The translations under genes and the position numbers were made by a program. A stretch of DNA of 64,000 nucleotides from Volutella citrinella. Lineage: Eukaryota; Ascomycota; Sordariomycetes; Hypocreales; Nectriaceae. Positions 23,075 to 33,858 of the stretch are shown one piece after another. Where the stretch lies: contig JAWZSP010000004.1 in the NCBI GenBank assembly GCA_034401135.1, forward strand, positions 4,650,001-4,714,000, given 5' to 3'. The notes under the pieces are model-generated. The model searched no databases, was not told where the DNA came from, and was given only the letters and a program-made list of their open reading frames with translations. Numbering within the stretch: position 1 is the first letter of the stretch; the number at the start of each line of letters is the position of its first letter.

Positions 23075-24869
23075 TCAGTTCGTTTCGTCGGACAGCAAAA
23101 CACCGTCTAGGTCCTCCCAGATCTTGACAGACTCGAAACGTGCCTTACCAGACCCCTTGCCCACAAAGCAGCTGATCCCAGCGCACTGGTTCAGGTCTGC
23201 ATAGGCCATCGCCGAAAGCGCGAACCGGTCGTTGGCGAAGATCTCGACAACATCCCCGTCCCCGAAGATGCGCAGACGGAGCTTCTCTGGGCCTTCGACG
23301 CCGTCCGGCCTCTGCTGTCGGAACAGCGTGAAGGCGCCGCGCGTGATGGGCTTCGCGATATCCTGGTCCGTATTTGACAACGAGAGATCAAGCACTATCT
23401 CCTCCTCGCCTGGGTCGAAGAACACCGTCGCTCGCTGTGACAGGTTCTCGTCGTGATGAAAATAGAACCCAACAAGAGGGGAATCGCTGTCATGGACAGA
23501 AATAACAGCTTCAAGCTCCCAAGTGATACTCGTCGTCAAGGGCAGAGTACCATACCCACCACTAAAGCTCACGTCATGCCAGACCCTCGGGGCTCCCTGG
23601 CGGAGCTTCTCTAGCACCGGGAGCGGGCGAATCCCGAGCGTTTGGACTGTGCCAATCGCCCCATCGCCGTCAGGGAAGACCTGGATAGACTTGACGCTCT
23701 CCAGCGGTGACTTGAGCGTTCCGATAACCCCTACGATGCGGAGCAGGAACAGCTCCCGCGGCATGGACAGGTACCCAGTCCATCCCTTTCGCTCCCTCCT
23801 CCCCAGCGTCACCTCCTCCTCCTTCAGCCACCCCCAAACGACCCGGGCACCAGTCTCGGGATGCTCGTAGGAACTCGGCGCATAGAAGCACCCGTGGTCC
23901 ATGAGGCCGCTACAATCGACATCCATCGACATATTGCCATCCACGGGCTTCAGACTGCCCGCGATCCACATGCACCAGCCCCTGTAAGACGCCTCTCGTC
24001 CCCCTGAAGCCTCCTGCGCAACCGCCCCCTCGGACCCCACGGTTAGAAACTGTCCATAGTGCCCCTGACCATCTTCCAGCGTCATAAAGTTAGCGCACTC
24101 CCAGTTGACTCCGAATTCGCCGCCCCAGCGTCCCGAAGGGGACACCCGAAGAGGGGCCACGATGAGAGGGCCGAGATACTTCCACGCCAGCAGGTTCTCC
24201 TGTTCAACTCTATACAGAAAAACAGCCGGCCCCTCTCCTTTGATGCCCCCAGAAACCACACCATACAGCCCAGCTTCGCGAGAGCCTCGCGCCTCATCCA
24301 TGGCGGGCCATGCGGCCAGATAGGGGTCTCGGAACCCAGTCACCGCCAGACCCTCCGGCTCCCCGGCCAGTATCGGGTTCGCACTAACCTTCTGCCAGGT
24401 CAAGCCTCCATCCTTGGAGGTGGCCGCTGCAAGTCCGGCGCAGTTCCGCATGTACGGTTTCGACCAGTGGATGGGCAGGTACGACACGGACGAGTAAATG
24501 ACCGTCACTTGGTCGGGCTCTCCAGACGGCCCGGCTGGATGCAGGCATCCCGTGAAGACGCCTTTCTTGTCATATGGCGCGTCTGGCTTGAGGACGGGCG
24601 CGGAGGAGCTGGCTGTCCAGTGCAGGCCGTCATGGCTGATGTAGTGGCCCCAGGTAATGTCTCCCCAGTCACAGGAGGTCGGGTTCCCTGCCGCAGGTCA
24701 GCCCTTGCTCCAAGATCGCGAGTTGCAACCCCTTGCATTGGTAGAATAGATGGTACTGCCCCGTCCGAGCGTCGAATCCAGGGCCGCAGGGGTCGTTTAG
24801 CCATCCGTGAGGTGCTTTGAGGTGGAACACCGGAAGAGGGTGCCAGTTGAGTTGAGTGCCAGACATCAT
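23075..24869 (-). CDS. GH32 beta-fructosidase (invertase/inulinase type), intracellular, with a GC-AG intron
   Basis: Two exons on the minus strand (24737-24869, 23075-24687) give 581 residues. The intron 24688-24736 starts with GC (T|GCAAGG) and ends with CAG. No GT donor in the area keeps the frame, while the GC donor restores FYQWNPTSCDWGD, the conserved block after the nucleophile. Catalytic residues: nucleophile Asp26 in GWLNDPCGP, transition-state Asp165 in GFRDPYL, acid/base Glu241 in NWECANF. The C-terminal beta-sandwich is present (RLRIFGDGDVVEIFANDR). It should release fructose from sucrose, raffinose or short fructans, or transfer it. The lack of a signal peptide and the NDPC variant recall the intracellular SucB-like fungal group. 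It is divergent from a sugar transporter, which fits uptake followed by cytosolic cleavage. Confidence 0.9.
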
Positions 24870-25452
24870 GTTGACTGTTGAAGCGTGGCCGAGGCAGGCC
24901 TTAAGAGAGCTTGACAGTCCCCGGCTGATGGTTGCAGCGTCGCAGCGAAGCTTTTGAGCACGCCGCCCCCGTGATATAAGACGGCTCAATCCCTCACCGG
25001 ACTTGACCTGTGGCCCCATATTCCACCCCCATACTAATTAGGCAATTCAATTTTCCGCGGCAGAATAAAAATGCAGCCCACCCGGGTAAATATACCCACT
25101 AGAACCTATAGAAAGGTTCGCACCAACCGGAAAATTGTTCAGTGGATCTCGGCTCGCGACGACTCCTGCATAATTTAGTGTAATTCCAGGGACACGGAAC
25201 TGGTCTGGTTTTTCCCATGGGGTCCCCATTCGAACATCCAGACTCTGCCCAGTCTCACGTCTCGTGCCATGTCGGCGGTGCGGCGCGACTCGTGATCATT
25301 TCGACAATTTCTCGTTGACAGCATATATAGCGAGCCACGCCGCCGCTCTGTCCGTCGTGGATCTAGGCCAAGCAAGCTCTTCCCCAGTCTCTTCGGCTGT
25401 TTGCTGGATCATCACGACACCTCTTCCCAGACAGCTCATCACCTTCAGCAAC
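24870..25452. promoter_or_regulatory. Shared divergent promoter of GH32 and sugar transporter
   Basis: This 583-bp stretch separates two divergent start codons. It has a TATATAG element at 25324-25330, about 125 bp before the transporter ATG, and a 6-bp inverted repeat with one-base spacer (atgggg t ccccat) at 25217-25229. CGG-rich motifs near 25270-25290 could be Zn2Cys6 half-sites. Co-regulation of the two genes is inferred from this arrangement. Confidence 0.5.
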
Positions 25453-27354
25453 ATGACATCCCCTTCACAGGCCCAAGAAGTAAAGCCCGAGGCAACTAAT
25501 GTCGAGAAGGCAGAAGTCGAAGGAGTCGCCACCGGCTTCAACGCTCTGACCATCAACCATGTTCTGCCCGACCTCGGGAAGCCCTGGTGGAAAGTCCCCT
25601 ACCTTCTCAAGCTCAACTTCCTCCTTCTAGGCGCACTTCTCACGCCGGCAACAAACGGCTTTGATGGAAGCATGCTTAACGGCCTTCAGACTCTACCTGT
25701 CTGGCAAAAGGGTAGGCTATCATGACATACCTCAACAAGCGTTCCGTTGGCTTACCTGGAGCCCCAGACCTTAACTATCCTCGCGGTGCCCTGCTCGGCC
25801 TCATCGGAACCATCAACACGTGCGGCTTCATCACCGCCCTTCCCTTTACTGGTTTCATTGCCGACAGGCTGGGACGCCGAGTCCCCATTCAGGTCGGGAG
25901 CTGCATCATGATAGCCGGCGCCGTTCTACAGGTCAGTCCTCACATTGCCTAACCGAAACAGCTCCCGCTCACGGATAGTAGGCTGTGTCCCAGAATATAG
26001 CCATGTTCCTTGCTGCCCGCTACATCCTTGGTTTCGGCATATCTGTGGCCGCCGTTGCCTCTCCCGCCCTTGTTGCTGAGCTATCGTACCCGAGCCACCG
26101 TGGCAGGATGACAGCCCTCTACAACACCAACTGGTTTGTCGGATCCATCAGTGCAGGTGAGTTTTGTCCTGTGGTCTGTCGGCAGGTCCCGTGCATTCCG
26201 TACTGACACAGTAACAGCGTGGATCACCTTTGGAACCTACAAGATCCCCAACTCGTGGTCGTGGAGGGTCCCCTCAGTCATGCAGGGCATCCCCTCGCTG
26301 ATCCAGCTGATCCTCTGCTTCTGGATGCCCGAGTCCCCGAGATGGCTGGTGTACAAGGACCGCCCCGAGGAGGCCATGAAGATCCTGGCCGACCACCATG
26401 CCGGAGGCGACGTGACCAGCCCGCTCGTCATGTTCGAGATGGCCGAGATCACGGCCGCCATAGACGCCGAGAAGAGTCAGCGCTCGACAAAGTTCTCCAC
26501 ATTCATCAAGACGAGTAAGTAGACGCACAACTTTACGTTTATCTCTACAGCACGGGCTGACTTGATCGCAGAGGGAAACCGACACAGGCTGTTCATCCTC
26601 GTCATATTGGGCATCATGCAGCAGGCCTCAGGCAACACCCTGATCGCGTATTTCCTTGCCCTGATCCTCAAGCAGGTCGGCATCACAGACCCCACGGCCC
26701 AGAACGGCATCAACGGCGGCCTCCAGGTGCTCAACTACATCACTGCGCTGTCTGCTGCCCTACTTGTCGACAGGTTCGGACGAAGGATCCTGTTCCTGGG
26801 AGGTTTCGTTGGGATGTTCTTCTCGTACCTCATCTGTGAGTTCCCCCACTGCCAACTACCTCGCCATCTCGGCGTCCCTTTGCTGATGGACGACCTCCAT
26901 AACAGGGACCGTCATCTCCGCCATCAATGAGCAGCAAAACTACGCGAATCCCAGCCTCGGCTCGGGCGTCGTCGTCATGATCTTCTCCTTCAATTTTTTC
27001 TACGCTGGTTCGCTTACCCCTGTCCCGTTCCTGTACCTGTCCGAGGTGCTGCCCTTCTCCCTCCGCGCCAAGGGCATGATGATCAGCTCTTTCTGCGGCA
27101 TCGCCATCGGGCTGATGCTTGGGCTCGTCAACCCCATCGCCATCGAAAACATTGGTTGGAAGTACTACATCGTCTCAGTGGTGCTGCTGGTCGTCTGGAC
27201 GACGCTCTGCTGGTTGTTCTTCCCCGAGACGAAAGGCCGCAGTCTGGAGAAGATTGCGGAAATCTTCGACGGCGAAGAGGCGCTGGTTGGGGATACTGAC
27301 AAGGCCGCCAGGATCCTGCACAGCGAGGTGGTCGCCGCGAAGGAGGTGTCCTAA
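25453..27354 (+). CDS. MFS sugar transporter
   Basis: Six exons (25453-25711, 25768-25931, 25982-26156, 26218-26514, 26572-26835, 26906-27354) give 535 residues. All sugar-porter signatures are visible: ADRLGRRVPIQVG between TM2 and TM3, PESPRWLVYKDRPEEAM after TM6, VDRFGRRILFLGG between TM8 and TM9, and FFPETKGRSLEKIAEIF after TM12. The long N-terminal cytosolic tail and the PESPRWL loop resemble fungal disaccharide permeases (lactose/cellodextrin or alpha-glucoside type) more than high-affinity hexose carriers; this is a family-level impression. It probably brings the substrate of the neighbouring cytosolic GH32 and GH1 enzymes across the plasma membrane. Confidence 0.92.
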
Positions 27355-28021
27355 TCTTCTCTATGGTTGTCAGGGGGTGCCGCCGTATATATACGAGGCA
27401 CAGCCAGCGGCCCAGCCACTGTTTGGCAACGTCACCCCGCTGGGAGCTTGTATCTACACGCGGATCTATATTTTACTGCTACAATACAACCTTCTATTGC
27501 CGGGGCCTCCTTTACTCCGCTGTTTTCACGTGTCCTGACCATGATAGACATGGCCTAATAGAACTTGCAGTAATAAGGTCGCCACCTGACAGGCACAGGT
27601 CTTATCGAACTCGTTCGCCGAGGCTCGGAACTCTGGTAACACAACAAGGGCGGGATAAAAGGGCTGGACGAAGCAAGTACAGCCTAGGTTAGTCAGGCGG
27701 CTTGGGCGAGCGGGTTGATCAGTGACGAAGGGAGAGAAGACTGCGACGGCGGGTCGACGGGAGGGAGAAGGATGGGAGACGCACCGAATAATGCCCGCGT
27801 CGTCCGAGAGGGTTTAGGCAACGTCAGAGAGGCCCACGGCGGGCACCCAGAGGTTCTCGAAGATGACGCCAAACAATGCGGGGTTCATCTAAAGCCCACT
27901 CAATCTAGCTACCAGTGTCAGCGGGGATAGCATGGGGAATCTAAGTTATGCACTATAAAGGGGACCTCTTTAGCCCACTTCTACCCTCTTCTTAACCCAA
28001 GAGCTTCCCAGGTCTCGAAGG
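27355..28021. other. Gene-poor stretch
   Basis: No gene is supported between the transporter and the small acidic frame. A TATAAAG lies near 27954. Confidence 0.4.
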
Positions 28022-28327
28022 ATGCGCCCAACAGCTCTTGGAGTAACAATCTGGGCCTTACGGGCCCAAATGCTGTCTCAGGGAGTCGATGGTGTGGCTG
28101 TTTCATTTACAGCGGGCCACCAGGCAGACGAAGGGAGCGACCACATGGTCGATGAGGTGCTTGAAGGCAGCCAACCGGGGGATGAAGATGACGAAAACGG
28201 TGGAGAAGGAGAAGAGGGCGTGGTTGAGGAAGACGAAGAAGACGAAGAAGGTACTAATGTGGAAATGAATGACGAGTTCGTGTACGAGGAATACATCGAA
28301 GAAGAGGATGGCGATAACGATGCGTAG
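28022..28327 (+). CDS. Possible small acidic protein
   Basis: An ATG-started frame of 101 residues. The second half is very acidic (GDEDDENGGEGEEGVVEEDEEDEE in two parts), typical of disordered acidic tails. A TATAAAG motif lies about 70 bp upstream, which is the only sign of expression. I recognise no family. It stands beside a permease pseudogene and may be a relic or chance frame. Confidence 0.25.
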   Translation: MRPTALGVTIWALRAQMLSQGVDGVAVSFTAGHQADEGSDHMVDEVLEGSQPGDEDDENGGEGEEGVVEEDEEDEEGTNVEMNDEFVYEEYIEEEDGDNDA

Positions 28328-28577
28328 ACTCTGGTTCTCAAAGTACATTTGGCAAAACCCCAGTACTGACGTAGTTGTGTTGAACCACTCGTTCTCAGTT
28401 GCCTAGCGATTATCGAAACGAAGCCCCACGCAAAGCGGCATCTTGCTCAGTTGGATCAGCTTTTTCTGGGCGTTGACGTCTCTGTGAATTCCCAAATGCC
28501 TTCCCAAAACCCGGCCCACTGCGCCGGGAACAGCTCCTATCAAGACAGTTCGGTTTCGTGAACTGGTCCCGAAAACG

Positions 28578-28898
28578 CCACTGATAACTAGCGCCTCCCA
28601 GGAAGGTAGACTTCACCACCGTCTTGGTAATCGCCAGATCTAGCTCATTGGTACCGGAGAAAGCATTGGCACAGCTCTGTTCATTAGCATCGGTGCCGGC
28701 CTGGCCAGAGGAGGCCCTGCCGATCTTGTCATTGCTTTTACGGTTTATTCGTGCACCCTCGCCCTTGTCAACAACTGCATTGCTGAAATGACGACGTACA
28801 TGCCAGTGGCTGGTAGATTCGTCCGCGTTGCTGTACACTGGGTCGACTATGCCCTCAGCTGTATAGCCGGTTGGAACTTCTACTTTGTGAAGGTTTGA
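28578..28898 (+). pseudogene. Truncated amino-acid permease (AAT family) pseudogene
   Basis: In one plus-strand frame the sequence reads GRLHHRLGNRQI, then a TAG stop at 28641-28643, then the N-terminal part of a fungal amino-acid permease: SIGTALFISIGAGLARGGPA, a second membrane segment, AEMTTYMPVAGRFVRVAV, and ALSCIAGWNFYF. It ends at a stop at 28896-28898. The stop falls where related proteins have Gln (CAG to TAG, a C-to-T change in CpA context as in RIP). Nothing of the remaining ten membrane segments follows within 400 bp. This is a dead 5' fragment of about 105 codons. Confidence 0.75.
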
Positions 28899-29360
28899 AG
28901 GCGGGCGCCGTGACGCAGAGCATTTGAGACGCCATATCGGGGGACTGCTGTGTAGAGAGGCGTGCGGACTTCAATTAAGCGTGGGTGCTGGAATGATTGA
29001 TGCTTTATCGCGCTCCGGTGAGCTGGGGGGGTGGCAGCCGAAGCGAGCCATGTTGATCTGGGTTGGGGACACCAAAGTCCACTTCGAGTTATGTAATACC
29101 TAAGTCGTTCAATCAGAATAGTGAGCCACCAGTGGGCCGTCGAACCACAGCGTGCTTGGTCTCTGTCTGATTGGGAATTCCTAGTCACGTCTTGCCAGCG
29201 GCTGGTTGCATGTCAAACTCACATTTCGCCCTGAAAGCAATGCGATGGTGGGACGGTTACAGCAATGGAAGACCGTCCATGGCAGTGATGCAGATAAGCT
29301 GGCCAAGATGTTAGATTTAGATAGTTGCTATAGTCACAACTTTCCCGCCCCCTCCTACGT
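28899..29360. other. Intergenic stretch
   Basis: No gene is supported. The permease homology does not resume. Confidence 0.45.
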
Positions 29361-30782
29361 TCACTCCAACCACCTCGTCATCCTTTCCCACCTCCACCGC
29401 GTCATACAGTTGACATCGCTGCACCACGTTACATAATGGAGCTCCTCGTCATCCAGGATGCCCCAAGACTCCGGGTCAATCTTGGTCTGCCAGATGGGCC
29501 TTCGCTCAAAAGGGGCAAGCGGCGTCAACCGTTCATATGGCTTGTGCCAATAGCCACCCCCGTCTCTGCTGATTTTGATGTATACAGCCGACCCTTTCCG
29601 TCGCCATTCATAATCGGCCCGGCACATTATGCAGCTGTAGGTATGTAGCCAGTTCCATTGTCCCGGCAGGAAATATCCGGCTCGGCTTGGCGTCTCTTTA
29701 GCTTCACAGCGGCAACAAGAGGTGGGCAATCGACAGGCGTGGTCGATCCATCGCGGGGAGTCGAAGCATGCGCATTTGTTGGGGCCGAACGGTAGCAATA
29801 GCTGTCCGTCAGAGGCCGTGACGTGTGGACAGCACAGCTTGTCCAGCGCCTGTGCTTTTGCCACCAGTCGCTCTTGTAAGAGCGCTCGTGTTATGGGCAT
29901 TTTGCTATCAATCTCGAATAGCAATATAGTAGCTTTGGCTGGTAGGCTCACCGTAGGGTTAGCCGCCGTGCCGTAGGGGTTTTGCAGTTCCACCTGCGGT
30001 CTTTCGCATTCAGGGCTTGAGGGGTCGTGATCGGGGTGTTCACAGAGCTGTCGTTGAGCGCATCGGATATTTGCAGCGGTATCCCAATCTGTGGAGAGAT
30101 GAGCGCAGAAGCGAGCCTTTCCTTCGGCCAAAACACAAATCCTCCTTGCGGATGGGACGTCTCTCTGGTTTGGGGAGAAGAGCGGACGTTTGTGTTTCGC
30201 GGAGCAGTGAGAGCACCAAAGGGTGGCTTGCAGTGCTTGCATGGCCTTGTCGTATTTTCCATCTTCTCGGAATTTGCGGCAGGGATTACAGAATCGGTCT
30301 CGATCCAAAATACGATCAACTTGCATCCACAGGGACGATCTTCTGGGCCCGTCTTTCAAAGGGACGTTACAGAAAGATTCGCTGAGTGGCGGCCAGACCC
30401 GAACATCATCTTCGTCAGGGCTCCCGAAAGTTTGAGCGAAGATCTTCCAGTCAAACATGACCCTTGTAAAGAGTCCGCATGTGCGCACAGCGATCAGCTT
30501 GGATGCATCATCTAGGTTGTCAAGAATCTGGAAGATTAGCTCGTCCGGGAGCTGATACAATCTGCAGTCTGAGAGGTTGGTTCGCCGAGCCGATGTCCAT
30601 GATGGTTCGTTTTCGTCCGTGTCGCAGGTTGGATACGAGTCTGTGCAGAAGTTTCGGGCCGTACGCCAGTTTCCTTGCAGAGCGAGTGCGACAGTTGTCC
30701 TGAATGAACGACGTGTTGTGTTGTCGGCACCGTCGCTACGCCAGTTCCACCACCCTGATACAAATGCTAAGAAGGCGGCCAT
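29361..30782 (-). CDS. F-box-like protein with paired cysteine motifs
   Basis: A single-exon frame of 473 residues. An F-box-like segment (CRLYQLPDELIFQILDNLDD) lies near residues 73-92, followed by SKLIAVRTCGLFTRVMF. It would bind Skp1 in an SCF ubiquitin ligase. After it come two CxxC pairs (FCNPCRKF, WCSHCSAKH), further single cysteines, and pairs near the C-terminus (SCCRCEAKE, CIMCRADYEW). These could form small zinc-binding modules. Many Pezizomycotina carry large, fast-evolving families of such proteins with unknown targets. No signal peptide. Start chosen at the first ATG in frame. Confidence 0.7.
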   Translation of the reverse strand: MAAFLAFVSGWWNWRSDGADNTTRRSFRTTVALALQGNWRTARNFCTDSYPTCDTDENEPSWTSARRTNLSDCRLYQLPDELIFQILDNLDDASKLIAVRTCGLFTRVMFDWKIFAQTFGSPDEDDVRVWPPLSESFCNVPLKDGPRRSSLWMQVDRILDRDRFCNPCRKFREDGKYDKAMQALQATLWCSHCSAKHKRPLFSPNQRDVPSARRICVLAEGKARFCAHLSTDWDTAANIRCAQRQLCEHPDHDPSSPECERPQVELQNPYGTAANPTVSLPAKATILLFEIDSKMPITRALLQERLVAKAQALDKLCCPHVTASDGQLLLPFGPNKCACFDSPRWIDHACRLPTSCCRCEAKETPSRAGYFLPGQWNWLHTYSCIMCRADYEWRRKGSAVYIKISRDGGGYWHKPYERLTPLAPFERRPIWQTKIDPESWGILDDEELHYVTWCSDVNCMTRWRWERMTRWLE

Positions 30783-31475
30783 TGGAAATGTCGGTGGATA
30801 TTCTGGCCCAGCTTTACATTGATTGGAATGGGCTACCAGTTCGGAAAAGCCGGTCTTGGATGTCGGTGAAGGTGACGGTAGGGAGCTCCGGTTCTAGCAG
30901 TTGAGGAAAAGTCGATGAGGATCAGACGTGACTTATAGGCCACTCGAATGAGGAGGTTGCGATGATAGGCCAAGTTGATGAGGGGCCGGCGACATAAAAT
31001 TTATGCAACGGACAAGGCGGTTCACCGTTTGTGGTTGTCATCGAGATGGTTGAGTGGAAGAGAAACGGCGAGACTGAGGAATCGGGGTGCAGCAACTTTA
31101 TAAGTAGGCTAGAGCCAGATTTAGCCTTTTATTTGGCGGAAATAGAATTCAAGAATCCCAGAACTTACCCAGCGTATCTGTGAACCATGTCTGGCGGCCG
31201 GATGGTTTGACAAGGTTGACCTTTGCAGCCACACGAGACTCTTTGTGCCTAACTTTGCTGCGACTGCATTGATGTCAAGGTTCGTCCCTGCCATGTCTCG
31301 GTCTGGATCGAAAAGCTGATCAGAAAAGTGCATAGTGAGGAGCATGCTCGTTTCAGGATGCGGACGTGCAGATACGATAACGATCTGCATCCGGGGCCAG
31401 GGGAGAGTAGAGTCCGAGCAGGTCAGGCGTTGAGGTTGGAGGGGGGTAGGTCGGAAAAGACTCGTTCGCACCTTC

Positions 31476-31546
31476 GGCCCAGGTTGGATTGGGCCAGGTT
31501 GGATCAGGTTGGATTGGCCCAGGTTGGATTGGCCCAGGTTGGATCG
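31476..31546 (+). repeat. Short tandem array, about 16-bp unit
   Basis: The unit ggcccaggttggatt is present about four to five times, with shortened copies (ggttggatca) inside. On the minus strand it reads as a Pro-rich IQPGP repeat. Confidence 0.75.
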
Positions 31547-32067
31547 GAGTAGAATTCGAAGAGATTGTTCGGGGGAGAGGAAGTTCCAGTAGAGACCAGT
31601 GCACAGGTGTGCTGGGGTCGGGGAAATGGCGTGTGGCAGGTGAGGCGCTCGCGAGTGAAGTTTTTGAGGGTTCAGTGTGGTTCGGAGCTAACGTTTGTAT
31701 GAGAGGCATCGCCAAGACGTGATTCGGAACCAAGGCCATATAGTTGGGAACATTCGCTGTTGCCAATGTCGAAGTGAAGGAGGTGCTTGGCAACGTTGCG
31801 TGAGTTGGCTCGGACTCGAGGAGTGTGAGTGTGCCGTTGACATCAGATTTACACTGGTCTCCGCGAGGAGACCGAGTGAAGGTCTGATCTTTGCTATCCG
31901 TCGTTGATAATGACGGACCCACCGGTTAATGCACACGAGTGTGCAATGCAGGGTACGCTGTTTGATGACTGAGCGTCTGACCCGTCAGACCGATGCCCGG
32001 CCCAGCCAGAGTAAACTCTGGCCAGGTGCTGATGTCAGCTGGCGACCAACTCTCTGGCCTTGCCATG

Positions 32068-32330
32068 GGTGGTTTTTTTAACGTGATTGGTCTCGTCAAC
32101 ACGGGTTGTTTTAACGTGATTGGTCTCGTCAACACGGCTGGTTGTTTTTTCGTGATTTGTCTCGTCAACACGGGTTGTTTTTACGTGATTGTCCTCGTCA
32201 ACACGGGTTGTTTTAATGTGATTGGTCTCGTCAACACAGGTTGTTTTAACGTGATTGGTCTCTTCAACACGGGTTCCTGACGTTTTCCTTCGCGGTTATT
32301 TTAACGTGATTTGTCTCGTTCAACACGCAA
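32068..32330 (+). repeat. Minisatellite, about 33-bp unit, about 8 copies
   Basis: The unit is aacgtgattggtctcgtcaa followed by cacgggttgtttt, repeated head to tail with single-base changes and small length changes in the T-run. Several units keep a 33-bp period, so both strands stay open in some frames. The last unit ends about 6 bp before the stop codon of the minus-strand coiled-coil gene. Confidence 0.85.
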
Positions 32331-32335
32331 ACCGT

Positions 32336-33018
32336 CTACTCGGACTTGGTGCCGCGCTTTCTGGACGCCTCGGTTGACGCCATATACGGCTTCGAGGGCG
32401 TAGGCCCATCGGGGGCGGCCGGCTTGCGGGGGTCGGTGCACCGGCACCGGGAGTCTTTCAACTCGGTCTGGAGGGACCGAACTTGGCCCTCGAGGGACCG
32501 AACTTGGCCCTCGAGGGACCGAACTTGGCCCACCAAATCCTTCAACTCCGCCCGCAAAGGATCCAGCGCGCCGGAGGCGGCTTGGGCGGCAGAGGAGGCG
32601 GAGGAGGCGGCGGAAGCAGAGGCGGTGGCGGCAGCGGCGACGGTGCGAGCGGCGGCCGCGACGGTGCGGGCTTCGGCCACGGCGGTGCGGGCGTCGGCCG
32701 CGACGGTGCGGGCGGTGTCGGCGGCAGTGGAGGCGGCGGTGATGGCGGCGGCGGTGTTGGCGGCGGTGGCGTCTTTGACGGCTTTGACCAGGGCAGTGAT
32801 GCCCTCTTTTATCTCGCCCATAGTGGGCCTACCAAATAATAATGGTTATCCAACAATGTCATTTCTTTCATACGCCCCAAGGAAGACATTACTTACTTCG
32901 TCGAAGAACGGTAGGCTGTCACAGCGGACAGCCAGGTGGCCGGAGCCACGGAGAGGGCAACGGCGGCGGCGACGACGACGGCGACGAGGGTCGCCCAAGT
33001 AGGGACTTCCACGGCCAT
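32336..33018 (-). CDS. Membrane-anchored alanine-rich coiled-coil protein
   Basis: Two exons on the minus strand (32897-33018, 32336-32828; intron 32829-32896 with a GTAAGT donor) give 204 residues. The N-terminus has one hydrophobic helix (WATLVAVVVAAAVALSVA), a signal anchor or membrane segment. A long alanine-rich helical stretch with 11- and 7-residue periodicity follows (TARTVAADARTAVAEARTV). Then comes three-fold GQVRSLE, a perfect heptad encoded by a 21-bp DNA repeat, and a polar tail with a CRC. It is likely a rod-like coiled coil, possibly oligomeric. I recognise no family. The pure DNA repeats suggest a young, fast-changing gene. The splice is supported by phase and by joining of the two open parts. 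Confidence 0.6.
32471..32531 (-). repeat. Intragenic 21-bp repeat, three copies
   Basis: Three near-identical 21-bp units (gagggaccgaacttggccct plus c) encode the heptad GQVRSLE inside the coiled-coil gene. Confidence 0.85.
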
Positions 33019-33858
33019 TTTTAAAATCGAAAAAAAACAAACGTCCTGATTCACAGACAAGAACAAAACGGTCGTGATTTAGAGAAAACAACATCGTGAG
33101 GTTAGACGGGTGCGACTGTTTACGCTTCCCCAGCCAGACGTGCTTGCCAAGTTGCCGCACCTGCCTCTCTACAACCTCTGGACTGGTACCTCTTCTGAGA
33201 CCTGGAAGGACCCGGCCGAGTCGCTCGTGCTGGGGATCAACTCTCCTTCCGCCCCAGAGTCCTTGGCAAACACTTGGGTTGGAATCGACAGTACTGCCAC
33301 TTGGAAGGCCCGGGTTGTTGTTAGAGTTGCTACAAGTTCCCCTAATGGGGGAGAGGAGCTGCAGATGTTGGTGAAGCAAGAACAAGACGCTGATGAGGGG
33401 TATGAGAAAGTGGCACCGGATACTGAATACGGTCAAGCCAGGACGAATCACTCCATAGTTATTCCTTATCTTCGATCAGTTTCGGGTGGGCAGAGTGGCT
33501 GGAGTTATGCTATACTTGGGAACTGAAAGGAGAAATGCCGTCTCTTGGATCGCTTCAATCTAAACGATACAGTCATATTTCGTATTCAATAGGTACTTAC
33601 AAGGACGCACTGCTTGAAATTCATCAATTGTAGGTGAGGGTATATCACTGGTGTTTAAGAAAGCCCTTTCCTGCTGGTATCCAAGACGGGGGCATTGCGT
33701 GTTACTTCTCATATATTGAAAGGGCATGAGTACCAACTATCTGACAATGAACAAATGAATTGAAAAATGTTTACACAGTCATTTATTACAGATAAATTAA
33801 ATGTGGGCCAACGGCTCTGCCGTGCCAAGCATCACCACCCATACCGGCGTCTAGACAC
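33019..33858. other. Stretch with an unresolved open frame
   Basis: A plus-strand frame at 33083-33526 is open for about 145 codons but has no ATG near its start and a stop directly upstream. It contains LYNLWTGTSSETWKDP and a short Gln/Glu-rich part. I recognise no family, and no upstream exon fits because a minus-strand gene begins at 33018. It may be a gene relic. Confidence 0.25.

Larger units (their letters stand above)
30783..32335. other. Repeat-rich intergenic stretch
   Basis: This 1.5 kb holds a short tandem array (31476-31546) and a 33-bp minisatellite (32068-32330). Open frames across it lack an ATG or consist of the repeat itself. Confidence 0.5.

Noticed and set aside
24688..24729. 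GT-AG version of the GH32 intron (donor GTTGCA)
   Set aside because: It leaves the two exons out of frame by one base; the GC donor seven bases upstream fits both phase and the conserved FYQWNP.
31353..31922. Minus-strand open frame of 189 codons with Pro-rich repeat
   Set aside because: It has no ATG at its start, no domain, and most of its character comes from the DNA tandem array at 31476-31546.
31993..32280. Plus-strand frame with repeated GCFNVIGLVNT
   Set aside because: The peptide repeat is a direct reading of the 33-bp minisatellite; the opposite strand is open too. No start context or non-repeat part supports a gene.
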